The notes beneath the pieces were generated by a model. The model ran no database searches and was not told the DNA's origin. It saw only the letters and a list, made by a program, of their open reading frames with translations. Shown piece after piece: positions 16,215 to 24,467 of a stretch of DNA of 45,097 nt (its first letter is position 1; each line of letters begins with the position of its first letter). Source of the DNA: Planctomyces sp. SH-PL62 (lineage in GTDB: Bacteria; Planctomycetota; Planctomycetia; Planctomycetales; Planctomycetaceae); NCBI GenBank assembly GCA_945905295.1, contig CAMDPX010000033.1, forward strand, positions 1 through 45,097, written 5' to 3'. The position numbers and the translations under genes are program-made.

Positions 16215-17561
16215 ATGTTCCAAAGAATTCTGATCGCCAATCGCGGCGAGATCGCCTTACGAGTCATCCGCGCGTGTAAGGAGCTCGGCATCGAGACCGT
16301 GGCCGTGTTTAGCGAGGGGGATCGCGGGGCGCATTACCTGTCGTTGGCGGATGACGCGTTTTGCATCGGGCCAGCCGCGGCCTCCGAGAGTTATCTGCAA
16401 ATCAAGCGGATCATCAGCGCGTGCGAGGTCAGCGGCGCTCAGGCGATTCATCCCGGCTACGGGTTTCTCTCCGAGAACGCGCACTTCGCCGAGGTCTGCA
16501 AGGAGTGCAAGATCACGTTCATCGGCCCCAGCCACGAGGCGATGGCGCGGCTCGGCGACAAAGTCACGGCTCGCTCGGCCGCGATGGAAGCCAAAGTCCC
16601 GACCGTCCCCGGCACCGAGGGGCTCGTCACCGACGACAAAGCCGCGCTCAAGACCGCCAAGCAGATCGGCTATCCGATTCTCATCAAGGCCACAGCCGGC
16701 GGCGGCGGCAAGGGGATGCGAGTCGCTCGCGATGAATCGGAACTCGTCAGCGGCCTGAAGCAGGCGGCTCAAGAGGCCGAGAAGGCGTTCAAGAACGCCG
16801 GCGTGTACATGGAGAAGTACGTCGAGAACCCGCGGCACGTCGAGGTGCAGTTCATCGCCGACACGCACGGCAACGTCGTCCACCTCTGGGAACGGGACTG
16901 CTCGATGCAACGCAAGCACCAAAAGCTAATCGAGGAATCTCCCAGCCCGAACCTGCCGAAAAAAGTTCGCGAGGAAATCTGCGCCGCCGCCGTCCGCATG
17001 GCGAAAGCCGCGAACTACACGAACGCCGGCACCTGCGAGTTCATCGTCGACAAGGACAACAATTTCTACTTCATCGAAGTCAACGCCCGCATCCAGGTCG
17101 AGCACCCCGTCACCGAACTGGTCACCGACACCGACCTGATCCAAGCTCAAATCCGAGTCGCCGCCGGCGAAGAGTTGCCCTGGAAGCAGAAGGACATCGA
17201 GTGCCGAGGCCACGCGATCGAAATCCGTATCAATGCCGAAGACCCAGACAATGACTTCCGTGGCTGCCCCGGCACGATCACGAAACTGCGTCTCCCCGGC
17301 GGCCCTGGAGTGCGCATCGACTCGCACGTCTACGAGGGCTACCGCATCCCGCCGTACTACGACTCGATGATCGGCAAGCTGATCGTGCATCGTCCGACTC
17401 GCGCCGCCGCGATCGCCACGATGCTGCGAGCGCTCGACGAGTTCGTCATCGAAGGGGTGAAGACCACGATCCCGCTCGCCAAGCGAATGCTCCGCGACGC
17501 GAACTTCGTCGCCGGGAATGTTCACACGAAGTACGTCGAACAGACGCTGCTGGCAAAGTGA
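16215..17561 (+). CDS. accC: Biotin carboxylase subunit of acetyl-CoA carboxylase
   Basis: A 448-residue ATP-grasp enzyme that carboxylates biotin on AccB using ATP and bicarbonate. It starts [16 protein letters not shown], the classic N-terminus. Visible active-site residues are K116 (GDKVTAR), K158 ([16 protein letters not shown]), HVEVQF near 208, E288 and N290 ([13 protein letters not shown]), R292 and E296. Numbering and length agree almost exactly with the E. coli enzyme (449 residues). The start at 16215 follows AGAGG. The carboxyltransferase genes accA and accD are not in the window. Confidence 0.96.
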   Translation: MFQRILIANRGEIALRVIRACKELGIETVAVFSEGDRGAHYLSLADDAFCIGPAAASESYLQIKRIISACEVSGAQAIHPGYGFLSENAHFAEVCKECKITFIGPSHEAMARLGDKVTARSAAMEAKVPTVPGTEGLVTDDKAALKTAKQIGYPILIKATAGGGGKGMRVARDESELVSGLKQAAQEAEKAFKNAGVYMEKYVENPRHVEVQFIADTHGNVVHLWERDCSMQRKHQKLIEESPSPNLPKKVREEICAAAVRMAKAANYTNAGTCEFIVDKDNNFYFIEVNARIQVEHPVTELVTDTDLIQAQIRVAAGEELPWKQKDIECRGHAIEIRINAEDPDNDFRGCPGTITKLRLPGGPGVRIDSHVYEGYRIPPYYDSMIGKLIVHRPTRAAAIATMLRALDEFVIEGVKTTIPLAKRMLRDANFVAGNVHTKYVEQTLLAK

Positions 17562-17568
17562 GGCCGTC

Positions 17569-18180
17569 ATGCCAACGGCTTCTTCAACGGTCGGGTTACT
17601 GGAAACCGCGACTGGCAAGATTCAGACGGCGATCCTGCACAACGGGATTCAGGAACGCCACATCGTCGACGTCGAGCAACTTTGGCAGCCCGCGTGCGGC
17701 CTCTTGGACCGGTGGTCGGCGGGGAAACACGTCGAGGAAAGCTCGCATTGGGATTGGCGAAAGAAGATGCGCTCAGTTCGTCGGAGCAGTCGGCAAGATT
17801 CCTTCGCGATTGAATTCGGAGACCTCACCCAAGGATTGATGATCGTCACGTCAGGCAAACGATCTCGGTTCGAAGTTGGCGAGAAACGCGAACTGGTTTA
17901 TGTCGATTACGTCGAAGTCGCTCCGTGGAATCGCGCCGGATGGAAACCGCAACGACTGTTTGCCTTCATCGGTTCGGTTTTTCTCGGAATCGCCAGCGAT
18001 CTGAGTCTTGATCGCGGCTTCGAGGGACGAATTGGTTTACACTCACTGCCACAAGCGAATGGGTTCTATCGTCGAATGGGTCTATTGGATTTGGGACCAG
18101 ACCCGGACTACGAAGACCTGCATTATTTTGAAATGACTTCAGGCACAGCACGCACTTCAGAATTTGGGGACATCCCATGA
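17569..18180 (+). CDS. GNAT-fold N-acetyltransferase
   Basis: A 203-residue protein whose second half shows a GNAT pattern: LVYVDYVEVAPWNR as the central strand leading to the acetyl-CoA site (~103-116), a following helix with FAFIGSVFLGIASDLS, then GRIGLHSLPQANGFYRRMGL, the typical C-terminal N-x-FYxRxGF-like motif (~155-175). The usual acetyl-CoA loop Q/RxxGxG/A is degenerate here (NRAGWKPQ). The acceptor is unknown. The start at 17569 is set by GAGG upstream, 7 nt after the accC stop. It overlaps the next small gene by ATGA, implying a translationally coupled pair. Confidence 0.75.
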   Translation: MPTASSTVGLLETATGKIQTAILHNGIQERHIVDVEQLWQPACGLLDRWSAGKHVEESSHWDWRKKMRSVRRSSRQDSFAIEFGDLTQGLMIVTSGKRSRFEVGEKRELVYVDYVEVAPWNRAGWKPQRLFAFIGSVFLGIASDLSLDRGFEGRIGLHSLPQANGFYRRMGLLDLGPDPDYEDLHYFEMTSGTARTSEFGDIP

Positions 18181-18398
18181 AATTTGAACGATCGGAAGCG
18201 TGGTATCACAAAATGGCGGCCATTGAGGCGGACTACGACGTCTGTGCGGGGCGGCAGATTTTTCCAAGAACGGTTGTTTCGGAACCGACTCCGGCCGCTA
18301 AACCCAAGAAGCCGCGAAAGCCAAAAGCCGGCAAGCCGGTTGCTCAGGCGCGAACAAGCAGACGCCGCTCAACGGCGCCGAAATCCAGCGGGTCGTGA
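18177..18398 (+). CDS. Small basic protein coupled to the GNAT gene
   Basis: A 73-residue protein. The N-terminal half (KFERSEAWYHKMAAIEADYD) is folded-looking with an acidic stretch; the C-terminal half is Lys/Pro/Arg-rich (KPKKPRKPKAGKP) and likely disordered, perhaps nucleic-acid binding or an acetylation target. The start overlaps the stop of the acetyltransferase in an ATGA. No family was recognised. The stop-start overlap and intact frame support a real gene. Confidence 0.6.
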   Translation: MKFERSEAWYHKMAAIEADYDVCAGRQIFPRTVVSEPTPAAKPKKPRKPKAGKPVAQARTSRRRSTAPKSSGS

Positions 18399-18431
18399 GG
18401 GACATCATGGGAATGAACTCCAGAGGGAACC

Positions 18432-20495
18432 ATGCTTCGAAGCCTGCGTCTCGTCATCATGATGCTTGTGGTCGGCTCGGTCTTGCCGGCGACCGGGATG
18501 GGACAATCGGCACAGCCGTTGTCGGACGCTCAGCGTGAGCAGTTCGAGCACGTCGCCAAGGCAATTCATAAGTCGCTTGCTAGCGAGTTTGATCAACACG
18601 CCATCGGATTCGATCCGAGCGTCATTGGATTGAAACCGCGCAATAAAGAATTCGACCCTCGTGGTCTTGCGTGGGCGGACGCGGCAATTTTTGAGAAGGG
18701 ATTATCGTGGGCGCTGCGGTACAACCGCGAGTTCACTCCCGCGGACATCGGGCTGCTGGAGAAAGCGGTGCGGCGCGCCGGAGAACGATTGCCGCAAGTA
18801 CAGCCGCGGAATCCGACGTGGTTCGCTCGGCGAGGCAAGCTGGCGTTGGGATATGTGTCAAAGGTCGATGGCTCGGTGCAACCTTACGGGTTGATCGTGC
18901 CGAAGAGTTACGACCCGGACCAGCGAATTCGATTGGATGTCGTGTTGCATGGCAGCACTCGGCCGGTCGGGTTGAGCGAGTTGAAATTCATCTCGCGCTT
19001 CGATGAAGGGGACGACGAGAACCCGTCTCCTCCGGACCAGCCTTTCATCGAACTGCATCCGCTCGGTCGGGTCGAGAACTGCTATCGCTGGGCGGGAGAG
19101 GCCGATGTCTTTGAAGCCATCGCTGATGTCTGCCTCCGCTACAAAATTGACAAAGACCGCATTGTGCTGCGCGGGATGTCGATGGGTGCGTCGGGGACGT
19201 GGCATCTCGGCTTGAAGCACCCCGGCAGCTTCGCGGCGCTCGGTCCGTATTGCGGCTATGTGGACACGCACAAGTTTTCGGAGACGCCGCTGCCGAACTT
19301 CGTCAAAGTCGGGCCGTTACCAGAGCATCAGGAACTCGGCCTGCACATGTTGGATTCGATCGACTACGCCGCGAACGCCGGCGTTGTCCCGGCCGTCGCC
19401 TGCATGGGCGAAAAGGATGTCTTCTTTCAAGCTCATGTCCTCATGGGCGAGGCGATGAAACGCGAAGGGCTGACGATGACGAATCTCATCTCGCCTGGCA
19501 CCGGTCACGTCATCGACCCGGTGACTCATGCCGAGCAAATGCGACGCATCGCCGAACACGTCGCCGCCTTTGATTTCCGGCCACGAGAAGTGCGATTCGT
19601 GACCTGGACGCTCAAGTACAGCGAGTGCAAATGGATTCAAATCCTCGGCATGGACCAGCATTACAGCCGCGCGGAAATCTCGGCCAAGGTTGTTGACGAC
19701 AGGGTGGTCATCGACGAACTGCGGAATATCAATCGGTTTTCGATCAATATGTGGCGGCTCCCGGGACGCCCGAAGACGGTGAGGATTGGGACGTCCGAGT
19801 TGACGCTCCCGAATATCACCCAATCCGAGAGGACCGCCACGTTCTCGCGTCGCGGAGATCGGTGGGAACTTGCCGACGTGGTTGAAGACGCCAAGCTCAC
19901 CCGAAAGCGGCCTCGCCTACAAGGCCCGATCGACGACGCTTTCACGTCGCCGTTCGTGTGCGTGCGCGGCACGGGCAAGCCTTGGAACCCGGCCGCCCAG
20001 GCTTATGCCGACGCGAGCCTGCGGCGTTTTGCCGACGAGTGGCAGCACTATTTCCGCGGCGAACTGCCGATCAAAAACGACACCGAGATCGCGGGCGATG
20101 ATTGGGAGCTGCTGAAGAATCGCAATCTGATTCTCTTCGGCGATCCCGGCAGCAATTCCTGGATCGCCAAAGTCCTGCCCCAACTTCCAATTCAATGGTC
20201 GAAAGATTCACTCAAGATGGGCGGCCAGGAGTATTCCTCGGCGGACCACGTTCCCTCGTTGATCGCTCCGAATCCACTGACGGCACACAGACGCTACATC
20301 GTGCTCAACAGCGGCCACACGTTTCGTGAGGCGGAATTAGCGAAGCTCAACTATCTGCTGTTTCCGCGCTGGGGCGATTGGGCGGTCTTGCAAATTGATC
20401 CGTCGCGTCCTGCGGGAGAACCGTTGGAAGACAAAGTCCTCCGCGCCGGTTACTTTGACGAGCAATGGCAGTTCATGTCCGGCCGAAAGCCGTAG
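18432..20495 (+). CDS. Exported alpha/beta hydrolase (prolyl oligopeptidase/esterase-like)
   Basis: A 687-residue exported protein with signal peptide (LRLVIMMLVVGSVLPATGMG). The catalytic domain (~150-390) carries an oxyanion-type VVLHGSTRP (170-178), the nucleophile elbow RGMSMGASGTW with S250, and a candidate histidine in SPGTGHVID. It resembles the esterase/prolyl oligopeptidase group that releases acyl groups or peptides from polymers. The C-terminal ~290 residues, with WKLKYSECKWIQI-like strands and IVLNSGHTFREAEL, form an extra domain common in planctomycete hydrolases and not assigned here. The start at 18432 follows AGAGGGAA. The last codons, including the stop, are part of a palindrome. 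The substrate is unknown. Confidence 0.82.
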   Translation: MLRSLRLVIMMLVVGSVLPATGMGQSAQPLSDAQREQFEHVAKAIHKSLASEFDQHAIGFDPSVIGLKPRNKEFDPRGLAWADAAIFEKGLSWALRYNREFTPADIGLLEKAVRRAGERLPQVQPRNPTWFARRGKLALGYVSKVDGSVQPYGLIVPKSYDPDQRIRLDVVLHGSTRPVGLSELKFISRFDEGDDENPSPPDQPFIELHPLGRVENCYRWAGEADVFEAIADVCLRYKIDKDRIVLRGMSMGASGTWHLGLKHPGSFAALGPYCGYVDTHKFSETPLPNFVKVGPLPEHQELGLHMLDSIDYAANAGVVPAVACMGEKDVFFQAHVLMGEAMKREGLTMTNLISPGTGHVIDPVTHAEQMRRIAEHVAAFDFRPREVRFVTWTLKYSECKWIQILGMDQHYSRAEISAKVVDDRVVIDELRNINRFSINMWRLPGRPKTVRIGTSELTLPNITQSERTATFSRRGDRWELADVVEDAKLTRKRPRLQGPIDDAFTSPFVCVRGTGKPWNPAAQAYADASLRRFADEWQHYFRGELPIKNDTEIAGDDWELLKNRNLILFGDPGSNSWIAKVLPQLPIQWSKDSLKMGGQEYSSADHVPSLIAPNPLTAHRRYIVLNSGHTFREAELAKLNYLLFPRWGDWAVLQIDPSRPAGEPLEDKVLRAGYFDEQWQFMSGRKP

Positions 20496-20584
20496 GCCGA
20501 GTGCCGATGGCCGACGTCAGTTTCCTCGTGTCCGATGAGGATGGGATAACGGCCATCGGCTTTCGGCCTTCAGCCATCGGCCGA
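20483..20584. repeat. Imperfect palindrome overlapping the hydrolase C-terminus
   Basis: Left arm ~20480-20513 (GGCCGAAAGCCGTAGGCCGA...) pairs imperfectly with 20550-20584 (...CGGCTTTCGGCC...ATCGGCCGA). The left arm encodes the final residues GRKP and the TAG stop. The right arm ends ~20 nt before the ribosome site of the next gene. The sequence is related in style to 7906-7992 (GCCGATGGC / GCCATCGGC motifs). Confidence 0.7.
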
Positions 20585-20616
20585 GCAGCGAAGCATCAAA
20601 CCTGTGGAGCTCTTCC

Positions 20617-21825
20617 ATGACTCATGACTCTTTCTCGCGTCGTCATCTCCTGAGTGCGTTCGGAGCCACTGGCGGCATCGCTCTGCTCAATCACGCGGTC
20701 GCGCAGGAGAACAACCCAGCGACGCAAGTCGCCGATTCGGCGTCGAGCATCAAGATCACGGGGATGAAGACGCATCGCGTGCAGAGCAAGGTCTATCTGG
20801 AAATGATGACCAGCGCGAAAATCACCGGCTGGGGTGAGGTCAGTGCGCTCGTGCCAACGGCAGCGGACGAACTCTGCAAATCGCTGTTCGAGTTGCTCGA
20901 CGGCGAGAACCCGACGCGCATCGAGCATCTGTGGCAGAAGCTGTATCGAGCTCATCGCGACATTCGCGGTGGGCCGTTCATGTGTCACACGCTGGCCGGG
21001 ATCGACATGGCGTTGTGGGATATCACCGGCAAGCTGTGGGGCGTGCCGGTCTATCGGCTGCTCGGCGGGCCGTGCCGAGACAAGATTCGTGTCTATCCGA
21101 CTTCAAAAGCTCACAAGGTTCCGCCGCACGGCATCTATGACCATTCGGGAAAGCCGAACGAAATCGAACGGATGGTCAACGCGATCAAGCAGACTCGCGA
21201 GCGAGTTGGTCCCGACGGCACCGTGATGTTCGATGCTCACTGTGCCGTGCCGCCAGCCACGCTGATTCAACTGGCGGCGGCGGTCAAACCCTACGAAGTG
21301 CTGTTCTTTGAAGAGATCGCCGTCCCCGGCAACATCGAAGTCTTCAAGCGGCTCAAGGAACAGATCGCGATCCCGATGGCGACTGGCGAGCGTGACCACA
21401 CGATTTGGGAATTCATCCCGTACCTGCACGAGCGGTGCATCGACATCCTCCAACCGGATGTCGCTCACTGTGGCGGCATCACGCAGATGCGCAAGATCGC
21501 GATCCTCGCCGAGGCGTATCACGTCCCGCTCGCACCGCACTGCACGACTTCGCCGCTGGGCGCGACGGCCAGCCTCAGCGTCGGCGCGTCGATCCCGTTC
21601 CTGTTGATCCACGAGACTGCTCCCGGCGCGTTGCAGTGGGGCGAGCAGTTCATGAATCGACCGTGGAAGGTGGACGACGCGACTGGCTACGCAACGTTGC
21701 CCGAAGGGCCAGGGCTTGGAATCAACATCGACGTTGAGAAGATGGCCAAGGTTGCAGCCGATCCGAACTACAAATGGAAGTTTCCTCGGATGACGCTGCC
21801 GGACGGGTCGGTGGCGGACTACTAA
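20617..21825 (+). CDS. Tat-exported enolase-superfamily acid-sugar dehydratase (GalD-like)
   Basis: A 402-residue mandelate racemase / muconate lactonizing enzyme family member. A twin-arginine signal (SRRHLLSAFGA, residues 7-17) precedes the capping domain and a barrel. Mg ligands are D206 (FDAHC), E232 (FFEEIAVPG) and E258 (TGERDH). H208, two residues after the first ligand, and H308 (LAPHCTTSPLG) are the acid/base pair. The spacings 206-232-258-308 match those I recall for E. coli D-galactonate dehydratase (183-209-235-285), so dehydration of an aldonic acid is the best guess. Periplasmic location is unusual for that reaction. The start at 20617 has GGAG upstream. The substrate is unproven. 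Confidence 0.85.
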   Translation: MTHDSFSRRHLLSAFGATGGIALLNHAVAQENNPATQVADSASSIKITGMKTHRVQSKVYLEMMTSAKITGWGEVSALVPTAADELCKSLFELLDGENPTRIEHLWQKLYRAHRDIRGGPFMCHTLAGIDMALWDITGKLWGVPVYRLLGGPCRDKIRVYPTSKAHKVPPHGIYDHSGKPNEIERMVNAIKQTRERVGPDGTVMFDAHCAVPPATLIQLAAAVKPYEVLFFEEIAVPGNIEVFKRLKEQIAIPMATGERDHTIWEFIPYLHERCIDILQPDVAHCGGITQMRKIAILAEAYHVPLAPHCTTSPLGATASLSVGASIPFLLIHETAPGALQWGEQFMNRPWKVDDATGYATLPEGPGLGINIDVEKMAKVAADPNYKWKFPRMTLPDGSVADY

Positions 21826-21837
21826 GGCCATTGAGCA

Positions 21838-21904
21838 CTTTCGTAGCCGCGTTCGCCAGAACGCGGGCTTGGTAACCCGCGTTCTGGCGAACGCGGCTAC
21901 AAAG
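21838..21904. repeat. Perfect 25-bp hairpin after the dehydratase-like gene
   Basis: GTAGCCGCGTTCGCCAGAAC... (21843-21867) and 21876-21900 are exact reverse complements with only an 8-base loop. CTTT/AAAG extends the stem past a one-base bulge. The structure would be very stable in RNA. It lacks a downstream T-run, so it is either a repeat or a non-canonical end structure, 13 nt past the stop codon. Confidence 0.85.
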
Positions 21905-21973
21905 TCCGCCGTAGAACTGAAATTGCTGAAAGATTCGCGGCGGTCCGTTGTGTAATCAGACGAGGCACTGCGG

Positions 21974-22567
21974 ATGATGACCGCTCCGGAAACTCGACCG
22001 AGCTTGTTGCTGCGAATGCGTGATGCTGGAAATCAGCAGGCGTGGGCGGAGTTTTTGGAGATTTATCAACCGCTGATCCTGCGATTGGTCCGGCGTCGAG
22101 GCTTGCAGGAGGCGGATGCTCGCGAGGTCACCCAGGAGGTTTTGCTGTCGGTCGCGAAGGCGGTTGGCGGATGGGATGCGAACCCAGCTCGCGGTTCGTT
22201 TCGCGGGTGGTTGGCGACCATTACTCGGAATCTGGTCGTCAACTTCTTGATCCGGCAGGGCCGGCATCCACGTGGAACCGGAGGGAGCGACTTCGTGCGG
22301 TGGCTGGAGGAAGTCCCAAATGTCGAGGGTGACGAATCGCAGCTCTTCGATCTGGAGCGTCGTCGGCAACTGTTTTTGTGGGCGGCGTCCGAGATCGAAA
22401 CCGAATTCCGTGTGGAAACTTGGCGGGCGTTTTGGGAGACGAGCGTTGTCGGTCGCTCGGTCGGTGACGTCGCGAGCGAATTGAAGATGTCGGCGGGAGC
22501 GGTGTATGTCGCTCGCAGCCGAGTCATGAAGCGGTTGCGTGAGCGAGTTGAAGGGACAAGAGAGTGA
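21974..22567 (+). CDS. ECF-type RNA polymerase sigma factor
   Basis: A 197-residue sigma-70 family protein of the short extracytoplasmic type. Region 2 spans ~15-85 (AWAEFLEIYQPLILRLV, DAREVTQEVLLSVAKAV, GSFRGWLATITRNLVVNFL). Region 4 lies at ~125-190 with a helix-turn-helix (SVGDVASELKMSAGAVYVAR SRVMKRL). ECF factors of this kind are abundant in planctomycetes and often sit next to membrane kinases. Here the gene that followed it is cut off: the stop overlaps a GTG whose frame ends after six codons in the IS. GAGG lies ~9 nt before the start at 21974. No anti-sigma gene is visible. Confidence 0.9.
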   Translation: MMTAPETRPSLLLRMRDAGNQQAWAEFLEIYQPLILRLVRRRGLQEADAREVTQEVLLSVAKAVGGWDANPARGSFRGWLATITRNLVVNFLIRQGRHPRGTGGSDFVRWLEEVPNVEGDESQLFDLERRRQLFLWAASEIETEFRVETWRAFWETSVVGRSVGDVASELKMSAGAVYVARSRVMKRLRERVEGTRE

Positions 22568-22582
22568 CACAAACCCCACCGG
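22564..22582 (+). pseudogene. Possible stub of a gene interrupted by the IS
   Basis: GTGA at 22564-22567 overlaps the sigma factor stop, and six codons (VTQTPP) follow before the IS terminal repeat begins. A 4-nt overlap is how a coupled downstream gene would start. Its continuation is not recognisable on the other side of the IS, where a subtilase frame appears. This is too short to be certain. Confidence 0.3.
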
Positions 22583-24467
22583 CCTTGGGGACTGTCGTTT
22601 TACAGGAACCCCAAAAACGAATCCAAAAAACCGGGCCAGCGATCGTTGTGAGCAATCTCAGCGGTGGTTGCCTTGGGTCGTGAGTTTGACTCCGTGTTTT
22701 TTGGGCAGATGAATTTCGAGACGTTGGAAGGGCATTGAGAGAGTTTGAGGCGTCAGACGCGCGGACTTGCCGCGTCTCAAACCAGTTCTAGGGCCATCGC
22801 GGCCGCGAATTCGCGACGCCAACGCAGTAACGCACGCACCAGTTTTTTGAAGTTCAGGCTCAGGCACGACCAACGCCATTCTTGTTCCACTTTTTCCAAG
22901 CCACGGTGACGGAATTGTCTCAGTCCCAACACACCTTTGAGATATCCGAACGGCGTCTCGGCGATGCTCGAACGGCGGTCGAAGAGGGCTTGAGCCTCCG
23001 GCGTCGCCATGCGGGCGGCCACCCGGTCGCGAGTCTCGGTGTGTTCGTCGCGGCGGAGCGTGCGGGAGCCGGGAGGTTCGTCCGTTTTTGTCCGCGACGA
23101 CAAGCAACGCGCGGCCAGAGGGCAGTCCGCGCACGACACGCTGTGATAGCGATACAGCACCACTCCCGCGCGAGTCTCGCGGCTGTCGTACGTCAGCACG
23201 CGGCCCATCGGGCAGAGATACTCGTCGCGCTCGGCGACGTACACGAAGCACGACTTGTCGAGTTGACCGCGCGAGTTCAACGGCAGCTTTGGCCACAGGG
23301 CTTCGGCCACCGGTTGAGTGGGATCGTCGCGACCAGCGGGATTGTCGAGGCTCGGTGTACTCGCTTCTGCCGGCACGAACGACGTGATCTCACGCGCTTC
23401 CAATCCGGCCATGATCGGACCGGTCGCCATGCCGCCGTCCGCCAGGAAGTTCTCCGGCTTCTCGCCGCAATCGGCGATCACGCGATCGACCGCTGGCAAG
23501 GCTTCGGGATGTTCGTTGACCAACGCGATCACCGCCGCGTCGAGAATGAATCCGTTCGCGCCGTCGGTCAGACAAGTCGGCGTGTAGTTCGGAGCGTAGC
23601 CTCCTTCTTTATTGGGCATCACCCGCGATTCGGGGTCGGTCATCGGCACCTGAGCCGGATTCTTCGCCGTGTCCACGCCTGCCGCACCGCGCGATTCGTC
23701 CAGGGCCTGGGCGATTTCCAACGCCTCTTCCAGTTTTGTCCGCCGAGCCTGCAAGCCCGCCAATTCGCTGGGCAACTTGGTGGCGTTCTCGCCGCCCCCC
23801 AACTGCGCGGCCGCCGCTTCCGCGTCCCGCACGTCGGTCATGATCTTTTCGATTTGAGTTTCGACATCGACCAGCCGCTCGTCCAGCGACTTCGCCGTGA
23901 GCGTCCGATACCGGCTATTCGATGCCTTCACTCGCGTGCCGTCGAAGGCCACCTCCCCCAAGCGGATCAGCCCCATCGTCATCGCCACTTTGCAGACTTG
24001 CTTGAACAACGTCTTCAAAGGTTTCGGATGCTTCGAGAAGAATTCCGCCAACGTGGCGTGATCGGGCACCAATCCTTCGGCGAGCCACATGAAATCGATG
24101 TTGTGCCCGCAAGCGTATTCCACCGGCCGACTGGTCCGAATCCGCCGCATCATGGCGTACAACCAAATCCCCGCCAGCACGCGCGGATGAATCGGCGGCT
24201 GCCCTCGCAACCGAGGGTACTCCGCTTCCCACTCGCTCCAGTCCAGCCGGCGGAGCGTCTCATCCAGCAATCGCACCTCATGATCGTCGGAGATCATCGA
24301 ATCCAACGACGGAGCAAACAACACGATCTGCTCCCGAACCACCTTCGGCTCCGCCCAATAATCCGCCGTCGCCATGCTCAACCTCCGTGAATGACAGTCG
24401 GGACGGAGTGTAGCGACCCTGGCAATAGTGTTCGTAATTGAGTTTCTTAAAACGACAGTCCCCAAGG
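22583..24467 (-). mobile_element. IS1182-family insertion sequence, complete
   Basis: A 1885-bp element bounded by perfect 20-bp terminal inverted repeats, CCTTGGGGACTGTCGTTTTA at 22583-22602 and its reverse complement at 24448-24467. It carries one full-length minus-strand transposase. The flanks (CCCACCGG left, ACGGGACG right) show no target-site duplication, which fits an IS-linked deletion or recombination rather than a simple insertion. The outermost bases may be target rather than IS sequence. Between the transposase stop and the left end, 22603-22776 holds only non-coding IS sequence. Confidence 0.88.
22777..24375 (-). CDS. IS1182-family DDE transposase
   Basis: A 532-residue transposase. 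The N-terminal domain (FAPSLDSMISDDHEVRLLDE, then PRVLAGIWLYAMMRRIRTSR) is of the DUF772 type. The DDE core includes D145 (EVAFDGTRVKAS), an ADGGM motif after FL near residue 315, and a glutamate in AETPFGYLKGVLGLRQFRHR close to the C-terminus. A Cys cluster (CADCPLAARC) near 420 is typical of the family. The start at 24375 (MATADYW) is chosen since GGAGG lies 7 nt upstream; longer frames run into the terminal repeat. No frameshift or internal stop is seen, so it may be active. Confidence 0.92.
   Translation of the reverse strand: MATADYWAEPKVVREQIVLFAPSLDSMISDDHEVRLLDETLRRLDWSEWEAEYPRLRGQPPIHPRVLAGIWLYAMMRRIRTSRPVEYACGHNIDFMWLAEGLVPDHATLAEFFSKHPKPLKTLFKQVCKVAMTMGLIRLGEVAFDGTRVKASNSRYRTLTAKSLDERLVDVETQIEKIMTDVRDAEAAAAQLGGGENATKLPSELAGLQARRTKLEEALEIAQALDESRGAAGVDTAKNPAQVPMTDPESRVMPNKEGGYAPNYTPTCLTDGANGFILDAAVIALVNEHPEALPAVDRVIADCGEKPENFLADGGMATGPIMAGLEAREITSFVPAEASTPSLDNPAGRDDPTQPVAEALWPKLPLNSRGQLDKSCFVYVAERDEYLCPMGRVLTYDSRETRAGVVLYRYHSVSCADCPLAARCLSSRTKTDEPPGSRTLRRDEHTETRDRVAARMATPEAQALFDRRSSIAETPFGYLKGVLGLRQFRHRGLEKVEQEWRWSCLSLNFKKLVRALLRWRREFAAAMALELV

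Noticed and set aside
21838-21904. Intrinsic terminator after the dehydratase-like gene
   Set aside because: The stem is perfect, but there is no T-run on the 3' side; listed as a repeat hairpin instead.
22882-24390. 502-codon plus-strand frame across the IS
   Set aside because: It is the complement of the transposase gene, which has the family motifs and a proper ribosome site.
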